From the NCBI RefSeq assembly GCF_015350905.1, contig NZ_JADKRZ010000001.1:744001-808000 (forward strand): 64,000 nt of DNA, given 5' to 3'. The notes beneath the pieces were generated by a model. It saw only the letters and a list, made by a program, of their open reading frames with translations, was not told the origin of the DNA and ran no database searches. The position numbers and the translations under genes were made by a program. Below, in pieces: positions 57,839 to 64,000 of this stretch. Each line of letters starts with the position of its first letter. Position 1 is the stretch's first letter. This DNA comes from Curtobacterium sp. VKM Ac-2865. Its GTDB lineage: Bacteria; Actinomycetota; Actinomycetes; Actinomycetales; Microbacteriaceae.

Positions 57839-59421
57839 CGACCCACCACGGCTGGTCGGGGTCCCCCGCCGTCCGCGCGTCCGTGCAGTCGCCGCCGTCG
57901 GCGCGCGCGGGCGTCGTCATCTGCCCGCCGCTCGGGCAGGAGGGCGTGATCGCGTACCGCACGCTCCGCCTGCTGGCCGACCGCCTGGAGGCTCGTGGCG
58001 TGGCCTCGGTGCGCTACGACCCGTCAGGACGTGGCGACTCCACCGCCGACACCGACCCCGACGCACAGGTCCGGTCAGCCGTCCGCGCCGCTGCCCTGCT
58101 CCGCGCGACGGGCGTCGAGCGGATCGCCTTCGTCGGGCTGGCGTCCGCGGCCCTCGTCGCGGCCGCCGCCGCGACCGAGGACGACGCGCTGGTGCTCTGG
58201 GACGCCCCGGAGTCGGGCCGCGCCTGGCTCCGCCGGCAGCGCGCGCTCGCGACGATCACGGTCGGCGGCGACCGGGTCGTCGACGGCCTCGAGAGCCTGG
58301 TCGGCATCGACGTCACGGAGGACGAGGCCCTGGCCCTGTCCGCGCTGCGGTTCACGCCGCGCACCGGAGCGACGCTCGCGCTCGTGCGCCCGGGCGGCCG
58401 CGCACCCAAGGCCCTCGGCGGTGTGGCCACCGCCGAGGCCACCGGCAGCGCCGAGCTGCTCGACGGCACGAGCATCCACGCCCGCATCCCCGGCGACGCG
58501 CTCGACACGGTCGTCGCGTGGGTCGACGCCTGGGCACCGACGACGACCGTCACCGTGGCCGCCCCGGCCCTGGAGCCCCTGGTCGACGTGGACCACCGGG
58601 TCTCGGAGCGGGTCGTGCTGCTCGGCCCGGAGCGGCTGTTCGCCATCGAGAGCGTGACGTCGCGGCAGTCCCCCGACGCACCCGTGGTCGTGCTGCACAA
58701 CGGCGCTGCCGAGCACCGGGTCGGCGCCTCGGACTACCAGGTGACGCTGGCCCGGCGGCTCGCACGCGACGGGGCCCGGGTCGTGCGCGTGGACCGCCGC
58801 GGCACCGGCGAGAGCTCGGTCGTGCGCGCCGACGAGCGCGACTACCTGTTCGCGCAGGAGTGGGTCGACGACCAGTCGGCCATCGTCACGGCGCTCGCTG
58901 CCCCCACGGAGCAGCTCGTCGTCGTCGGGATGTGCGCCGGCGCCTGGGTCGCCGGACGCGCCCACGAGGAGACGCCGCGCCTGGTCGTGGAGATCAGCCC
59001 GAACGACTACCGTCGCCGACCCGCGCTCCCCGGCGCCTACAGCGACGCCGTCCGTGCGATCGACGCCCCGTCCCGGCGCCGGCAGTGGGTCCGTGATCGG
59101 TACAACCTCGTGGTGCCGGCGTGGCTCCGCGACCGGATCGCCCGGCGGGACCGGTCCGGTGGCGTGCTCGGCCACGTGAAGCCGCTCGTGACGCGGGGCA
59201 CCGACGTCGTGGTCATCGCGGCGGACGGCGACGCGGAGCTCTTCGACCGGCTCGGCGGACAGCGCGCCCTGCGGCGGTACCCCGTCGGCGGGCGCGGCGG
59301 CGCCGTCGAGCTCGTGCACGTGGCCGACGGCGACCACTCGCTGTTCTCCCCGAGGATGCGCGCGACCGTGATCGACGAGGTCCGTTCCCGCGTCCGCCAG
59401 GTCTCCACGGTCCACGCCTGA
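57835..59421 (+). CDS. Double alpha/beta-hydrolase, second half with Cys nucleophile
   Basis: 528 residues made of two hydrolase-like halves. First (about 25-245): GVVICPPLGQEGVIAYRTLR and VASVRYDPSGRGDS, with the elbow position VGLASAAL, where the nucleophile site is Ala103, so probably inactive. Second (about 280-525): VVVLHNGAAEHRVGASDYQ and VRVDRRGTGESS, elbow VVGMCAGAW with Cys367 as nucleophile and a likely His501 in ADGDHSLF. The layout recalls exosortase-associated hydrolase pairs fused into one chain. Last gene of the overlapping operon (GTGA with the ligase). A thioesterase or transferase role releasing the product is inferred. Confidence 0.8.
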   Translation: MTTHHGWSGSPAVRASVQSPPSARAGVVICPPLGQEGVIAYRTLRLLADRLEARGVASVRYDPSGRGDSTADTDPDAQVRSAVRAAALLRATGVERIAFVGLASAALVAAAAATEDDALVLWDAPESGRAWLRRQRALATITVGGDRVVDGLESLVGIDVTEDEALALSALRFTPRTGATLALVRPGGRAPKALGGVATAEATGSAELLDGTSIHARIPGDALDTVVAWVDAWAPTTTVTVAAPALEPLVDVDHRVSERVVLLGPERLFAIESVTSRQSPDAPVVVLHNGAAEHRVGASDYQVTLARRLARDGARVVRVDRRGTGESSVVRADERDYLFAQEWVDDQSAIVTALAAPTEQLVVVGMCAGAWVAGRAHEETPRLVVEISPNDYRRRPALPGAYSDAVRAIDAPSRRRQWVRDRYNLVVPAWLRDRIARRDRSGGVLGHVKPLVTRGTDVVVIAADGDAELFDRLGGQRALRRYPVGGRGGAVELVHVADGDHSLFSPRMRATVIDEVRSRVRQVSTVHA

Positions 59422-59444
59422 GCGACCGGGTGTAGGCAGGACCC

Positions 59445-59984
59445 GTGCGACGAGCGGCAGCAGCAGTGGTGGGCGTGGCCGTCGTGGTGCTGGTCGCCGG
59501 GTGCGCGGCACCACAGGGCGCTCCCCCCTGGCCGCGGCCGACCGACCTGGCAGCGCGGGCGCAGGACGCCGGCCTGCGCGACGTCTGGGGACAGCGGCTC
59601 GCGGAGCACGTCCACACGCACGTCACGATCACCGACGGGGACGAGCCCGTGGTGATCCCGGGGGACATCGGGCACTCGGCCGCCGAGCACTTCGCCGCCG
59701 AGGTCCACACGCACGACACGTCCGGCATCGTGCACGTCGAGTCGCCCGAACGCCGGACGTTCACCCTCGGGCAGTTCTTCGACGAGTGGGGCGTCTCCCT
59801 CGGTCCGGCGCACGTCGGCGGGCTCCACGGGGACCTGACCGTCTGGGTCGACGGCCACCGGTCCTACGGCAACCCGCGTTCGATCCCGCTGCGCGACCTG
59901 GAGCAGGTCGACCTGGTCGTCACGACGATCGGCGAGGTGCCCCGACGACCGGCTGCGTTCGACTGGCCGCCCCAGTACCACTGA
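59445..59984 (+). CDS. His-rich lipoprotein
   Basis: 179-residue exported lipoprotein: signal peptide with lipobox LVAGC (Cys20), then a single beta-rich domain with HVHTHVTITDGDEPVVIP, EVHTHDTSGIVHVESPERR and FTLGQFFDEWGVSLG. The HTH motifs suggest metal binding. The same domain occurs in many actinobacterial membrane proteins of unknown function. GTG 59445 lies six bases after TAGGCA. Its 3' end overlaps the convergent hydrolase gene by 65 bases. Confidence 0.82.
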   Translation: MRRAAAAVVGVAVVVLVAGCAAPQGAPPWPRPTDLAARAQDAGLRDVWGQRLAEHVHTHVTITDGDEPVVIPGDIGHSAAEHFAAEVHTHDTSGIVHVESPERRTFTLGQFFDEWGVSLGPAHVGGLHGDLTVWVDGHRSYGNPRSIPLRDLEQVDLVVTTIGEVPRRPAAFDWPPQYH

Positions 59985-60921
59985 GCGCGCAGGCGTCCGC
60001 GGCGCGCAGTGCCGCCACGACCGCCTCCGGGTGCTCCACGTGGGCGAAATGACCGCAGTCCTCGAGCAGCACCGTACGGACCCGCGGCAGGACGCCGACC
60101 AGCCGCGCCAGGTCCGACACCCGGGCGAACACGTCGTCCCGACCGGCGATCGCCGTGACGGGCACCGTGATCCCGCGCCACCGGTCGGTGTCGTAGGCGG
60201 CACCGGCACGGGCGGCCGCCAGGAAGCCCTCGGGTCGGAGCTCCTCGACGAAGGCGTCGAGGACGCTGCGGTCGAGCCAGCCGACGTGCGTGAACACGGG
60301 GGCAGCGAGCAGCCGGAGCAGCCCGACCGCCGCCAGCGCACGGAGCAGCGGGACCGCAGCGCCCCGGGTCACGGCGAGACCGGCACGGAGCAGGGTGAAC
60401 GCCGGCAGCGCCACGAGGCCGAAGAGCGGGTGCCTGGCAGCGTGCGCCGTGGCGAAGGTGGTGCCGGACACGAGCGCGACCGAGCGGATCCGCTCCGGCA
60501 TGGCGACGGCGCAGTGCATCGCGACGAAGGCCCCCATCGAGTGGCCGACCACGTCGACGGCGTCCAGCCCGAGGGCGTCGAGCACCTCGCCGAGCACACG
60601 CACCGCGTCGTCCGTGGACAGCGGGACCGCCGGCGCCGGTGAGGAGCCCCAGCCGGGCAGGTCGACGAGCACGAGCCCGCGGTCCTCGAAGCCGTCCGCG
60701 GCGCGGAGCAGCGGGGTCCACGTCGTCCAGGAGCCCGCGACGCCGTGGAGCAGCAGCAGGGGTCGCTCGCCGAGCCGCGCGTGCACGACGACGTCGCCGA
60801 CGGCGGTCGGCACGACCATCCGGGTCAGCGACCACGGGACCGGGTCGGACGTCACCGGGAACGGGGCGTAGGGGTCGGACGCGACCATCTCGGGTGCGTC
60901 ACCCGTGTCGATGATGTCCAC
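59920..60921 (-). CDS. Alpha/beta-fold hydrolase
   Basis: 333 residues, single hydrolase domain with LLLLHGVAGSWTTW oxyanion segment, nucleophile elbow VVGHSMGAFVAMH, acid in AIAGRDDVFARV and His in EDCGHFAHVEHPE. Complete catalytic triad, unlike the double hydrolase nearby. GTG 60921 preceded by GGAGG. Esterase/epoxide hydrolase-like; substrate unknown. Tail-to-tail overlap with the lipoprotein gene. Confidence 0.88.
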   Translation of the reverse strand: MDIIDTGDAPEMVASDPYAPFPVTSDPVPWSLTRMVVPTAVGDVVVHARLGERPLLLLHGVAGSWTTWTPLLRAADGFEDRGLVLVDLPGWGSSPAPAVPLSTDDAVRVLGEVLDALGLDAVDVVGHSMGAFVAMHCAVAMPERIRSVALVSGTTFATAHAARHPLFGLVALPAFTLLRAGLAVTRGAAVPLLRALAAVGLLRLLAAPVFTHVGWLDRSVLDAFVEELRPEGFLAAARAGAAYDTDRWRGITVPVTAIAGRDDVFARVSDLARLVGVLPRVRTVLLEDCGHFAHVEHPEAVVAALRAADACALSGTGAASRTQPVVGAPRRSS

Positions 60922-60986
60922 CGTGCCTCCAGTCCGGCGCGTCTGCGCCCACGTGGAGGATTCGGAGCCGACCCGCCGGCGGTTGC

Positions 60987-61475
60987 CTAGCCGACGGCGA
61001 CCGGGGTGGTGCAGGCCGCCAGACGGTCGAGCGCCGCGCGGTACTCGGTCACGTCGCGGGCGATGCCGGGCTCCGAGATGATCGAGGCGCGGATCCGGCC
61101 CTGCACGTCGATCACGAACGTGGCCCGGTTCGCGAAGCCCTTGTGCTCGAGGAAGACGCCGTACTCCTTCGACACCGCGCCGTGCGGCCAGAAGTCGGCG
61201 AGCAGGTCGAAGTCGTAGCCGTTCTGGTCGGCGAACGAGCGCAGCGTGGCCTTCGAGTCGACCGAGATGCCGATGAGCTCGATGCGGTTGTCCTGGAACA
61301 TCGCGATGTTGTCGCGGAGTTCGCAGAGCTCGCTGGTGCACGTCGAGGAGAACGCGAGCGGGAAGAAGACGAGTGCGACCGGGCGGGAACCGCGGTGGTC
61401 GCTGAGTCGGACGTGCTCACCGAACTGGTTCGGGAGCTCGAAGTCCGGCGCGAGCGAGCCGACATCCAGTGCCAT
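60987..61475 (-). CDS. AhpE-type peroxiredoxin
   Basis: 162-residue peroxiredoxin reducing peroxides and peroxynitrite. Peroxidatic Cys46 lies in [17 protein letters not shown], and a second Cys51 five residues on could act as a resolving residue, as in some atypical 2-Cys enzymes. N-terminal [17 protein letters not shown] is typical of the AhpE/BCP border. ATG 61475. Divergent from aceE, a conserved actinobacterial neighbourhood. Confidence 0.92.
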   Translation of the reverse strand: MALDVGSLAPDFELPNQFGEHVRLSDHRGSRPVALVFFPLAFSSTCTSELCELRDNIAMFQDNRIELIGISVDSKATLRSFADQNGYDFDLLADFWPHGAVSKEYGVFLEHKGFANRATFVIDVQGRIRASIISEPGIARDVTEYRAALDRLAACTTPVAVG

Positions 61476-61711
61476 CAGGCGTGTGCTTCTTCCTCGGGCT
61501 GCGGGTGTGCCCGTCGATCCACGCCTGCGCAGGGTCTGCGGCAGGCACGATCGGCAATCGTACGCCGACGACACGTGAACGCAAGGTCCTGTCCACCCAG
61601 GCTGTCTGTCTGCCGTGGGGCCTAAGGTGGACGAGGCTCCCGCCGCCGGTCGCGACCCGATCGATCGGTGGGCCGACCATGTCCCCACCACGAGAACGAA
61701 CGAGGTCAACG

Positions 61712-64000
61712 GTGACGGTGAACGACCAGGACCCGCGCAGCACCACTGCAGGAACCGACCAGGACCCGGAGGAGACCGCCGAGTGGCGCGAGTCCCTCGA
61801 CGGGCTCGTCGCGACCCACGGGCACCAGCGGGCTCGCGAGATCATGCAGAGCCTGCTGAAGCGCTCGAACGAGCTGCACCTCGGCGTGCCGATGGTCCCG
61901 ACGACCGACTACGTGAACACCATCGCTCCCGAGGACGAGCCCGAGTTCCCCGGTGACGAGGAGCTCGAGCGCCGGTACCGCCGGTGGATCCGCTGGAACG
62001 CGGCCGTCACGGTGCACCGCGCCCAGCGCCCGGGCGTCGGCGTTGGCGGACACATCTCGACCTACGCGTCGAGCGCGGCCATGTACGAGGTCGGCTACAA
62101 CCACTTCTTCCGTGCCCAGGACCACGCCTCCGGTGGCGACCAGGTCTTCTTCCAGGGCCACGCCTCCCCCGGCATGTACGCCCGCGCGTACCTCGAGGGC
62201 CGGCTCGGCGAGGACCAGCTCGACGGCTTCCGGCAGGAGAAGTCCCACGCCGCCGGCGGGCTGTCGTCGTACCCGCACCCGCGCCTCATGCCGCACTTCT
62301 GGCAGTTCCCGACCGTGTCGATGGGCATCGGCCCGATCAACGCGATCTACCAGGCGCAGCAGGCCAAGTACCTGACCAACCGCGGCATCAAGGACGCCTC
62401 CGACCAGCAGGTCTGGGCGTTCCTCGGTGACGGCGAGATGGACGAGGTCGAGTCCCGCGGCCAGTTGCAGGTCGCGGCCAACGACGGCCTCGACAACCTC
62501 AACTTCGTCATCAACTGCAACCTGCAGCGCCTCGACGGACCGGTCCGCGGCAACGGCAAGATCATCCAGGAGCTCGAGGCCTTCTTCCGCGGTGCCGGCT
62601 GGAACGTCATCAAGGTCGTCTGGGGCCGCGAGTGGGACGACCTGCTCGCCCGCGACACCGAGGGCGCCCTGCTCAACCTGATGAACCAGACGCCGGACGG
62701 CGACTACCAGACGTACAAGGCCGAGAACGGCGCCTACGTCCGCGAGAACTTCTTCGGGCGCGACCCGAAGGCGCTCGAGCTGGTCAAGGACTACACCGAC
62801 GACCAGATCTGGAACCTCAAGCGCGGTGGCCACGACTACCGCAAGGTGTACGCGGCGTTCAAGGCGGCGGCGGAGCACAAGGGCCAGCCGACGGTCATCC
62901 TGGCGAAGACGGTCAAGGGCTACGGCCTCGGCCCGAGCTTCGAGGGCCGCAACGCGACCCACCAGATGAAGAAGCTGACGCTCGACAACCTCAAGCAGTT
63001 CCGCGACGAGATGCGCATCCCGATCTCCGACGCGCAGCTCGAGGAGAACCCCTACACGCCGCCGTACTACCACCCGGGCAACGACGACGAGGCGATCCAG
63101 TACATGCACGAGCGCCGCGCTGCGCTCGGTGGGTACGTCCCGGAGCGCCGGACGAAGTACACGTCCATCACGCTGCCGGACGACGCCAAGTACCAGGTCG
63201 TCAAGAAGGGCTCCGGCAAGCAGGAGATCGCCACCACGATGGCCTTCGCCCGACTGCTCAAGGACCTGCTCCGCTCCCCGGACTTCGGCAACCGCGTGGT
63301 GCCGATCATCCCGGACGAAGCCCGCACCTTCGGCATGGACGCCTACTTCCCGACGGCGAAGATCTACAACCCGAACGGCCAGCACTACACGTCGGTCGAC
63401 CGCGAACTGCTCCTGGCGTACAAGGAGAGCCCGCAGGGCCAGATCATCCACGTCGGCATCAACGAGGCCGGCGCCCTCGCCGCCTTCACCGCCGTCGGCA
63501 CCTCGTACTCGACGCAGGGCGAACCGCTCATCCCGGTCTACGTCTTCTACTCGATGTTCGGGTTCCAGCGCACCGGCGACGCCATCTGGGCCGCCGGGGA
63601 CCAGATGACCCGCGGGTTCATGATCGGCGCCACCGCCGGTCGCACCACGCTGACCGGTGAGGGCCTGCAGCACGCCGACGGCCACTCGCCGCTCCTCGCC
63701 GCGTCGAACCCCGCGGTCGTGTCCTACGACCCCGCGTACGGCTACGAGATCGGGCACATCGTGCAGGCCGGTCTCGACCGGATGTACGGCACGAACGAGG
63801 ACGGCTCGCCGAAGCACGACGACCCCAACGTCATGTACTACCTGACGGTCTACAACGAGCCGATCCAGCAGCCGGCCGAGCCCGAGGGCGTCGACGTCGA
63901 GGGCATCACCAAGGGCATGTACCTGCTCAAGGGCAGCGAGCACGACGGGCCCAAGGCGCAGCTCCTGGCGTCCGGTGTCGCCGTGCCGTGGATCCTCGAG
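61712..64000 (+). CDS. aceE: Pyruvate dehydrogenase E1 component, homodimeric type, 3' end outside window
   Basis: ThDP-dependent E1 that decarboxylates pyruvate and acetylates the lipoyl domain of E2. 763 residues are visible of about 910. Single-chain AceE type: [20 protein letters not shown], the ThDP motif [24 protein letters not shown] (in part GDGEMDE ... NLNFVINCN), and the transketolase-like pyrimidine domain with [11 protein letters not shown] and [18 protein letters not shown] 61712 has ACGAGG upstream and begins 84 bases after a TAAGGT -10-like box at 61623. Open to the window end, so truncated by the edge only. Confidence 0.97.
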   Translation, partial: MTVNDQDPRSTTAGTDQDPEETAEWRESLDGLVATHGHQRAREIMQSLLKRSNELHLGVPMVPTTDYVNTIAPEDEPEFPGDEELERRYRRWIRWNAAVTVHRAQRPGVGVGGHISTYASSAAMYEVGYNHFFRAQDHASGGDQVFFQGHASPGMYARAYLEGRLGEDQLDGFRQEKSHAAGGLSSYPHPRLMPHFWQFPTVSMGIGPINAIYQAQQAKYLTNRGIKDASDQQVWAFLGDGEMDEVESRGQLQVAANDGLDNLNFVINCNLQRLDGPVRGNGKIIQELEAFFRGAGWNVIKVVWGREWDDLLARDTEGALLNLMNQTPDGDYQTYKAENGAYVRENFFGRDPKALELVKDYTDDQIWNLKRGGHDYRKVYAAFKAAAEHKGQPTVILAKTVKGYGLGPSFEGRNATHQMKKLTLDNLKQFRDEMRIPISDAQLEENPYTPPYYHPGNDDEAIQYMHERRAALGGYVPERRTKYTSITLPDDAKYQVVKKGSGKQEIATTMAFARLLKDLLRSPDFGNRVVPIIPDEARTFGMDAYFPTAKIYNPNGQHYTSVDRELLLAYKESPQGQIIHVGINEAGALAAFTAVGTSYSTQGEPLIPVYVFYSMFGFQRTGDAIWAAGDQMTRGFMIGATAGRTTLTGEGLQHADGHSPLLAASNPAVVSYDPAYGYEIGHIVQAGLDRMYGTNEDGSPKHDDPNVMYYLTVYNEPIQQPAEPEGVDVEGITKGMYLLKGSEHDGPKAQLLASGVAVPWILE

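Noticed and set aside
61706-63943. A 745-codon open frame antisense to aceE
   Set aside because: GC-driven shadow. AceE motifs are complete on the plus strand.

Overview
The window is very GC-rich, densely packed and strongly G/C-biased at third codon positions. Gene content points to an actinobacterium of the family Microbacteriaceae, most likely Curtobacterium or a close relative (inference): glnE beside a GlnA2-type glutamine synthetase, polyphosphate glucokinase, class A RNase P RNA, RNase J, single-chain AceE behind a peroxiredoxin, an IdeR-type iron box and CsoR copper control. Many genes have a TANNNT box 6-7 bases before an ATG or GTG and no Shine-Dalgarno sequence, which is the actinobacterial leaderless arrangement. 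I used this pattern to choose starts.

Layout. 1-20 kb is mostly core: a membrane glycosyltransferase cut by the window edge, glnE-glnA2 divergent from nadE, map, ppgK, rnpB, a Nif3/coiled-coil pair, an AraC regulator, an RsbW/STAS pair, a Bcr-type exporter and ppc. 20-28 kb is a metal-handling accessory region: heme oxygenase and a siderophore reductase share an iron box, and copZ-copA and csoR each carry a CsoR operator. Two zinc-ribbon nuclease-like proteins and a RES/MbcA-like toxin-antitoxin pair are interspersed. 28-49 kb is a patchwork of short-chain dehydrogenases, TetR/exporter or TetR/enzyme pairs, RNase J, an acyl-CoA ligase, one frameshifted gene and one TetR gene that has lost its DNA-binding half. 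48-52 kb holds a CrtI-like desaturase, a UbiA/CrtEb-like prenyltransferase and a GT1 glycosyltransferase, which look like a carotenoid-tailoring set, followed by tRNA-Val.

52-59.4 kb is the most interesting part. A carrier-protein cluster encodes a phosphopantetheinyl transferase, a free-standing carrier protein, an acyl-CoA-dehydrogenase-like flavoprotein, an aminoacyl-tRNA-synthetase-like amino acid:[carrier protein] ligase and a double alpha/beta-hydrolase with a Cys nucleophile. The last four genes are linked by 4-base stop/start overlaps. A nitroreductase and a PaaK/F390-type AMP ligase diverge from it. I read it as a compact ribosome- and NRPS-independent route that loads an amino acid on a carrier, oxidises it and releases it. 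The product is unknown.

The window also carries three families of dispersed inverted repeats: six copies of a perfect or near-perfect palindrome mostly between convergent genes, three copies of a second element and two of a third. It also has three short tandem arrays. It ends inside aceE.
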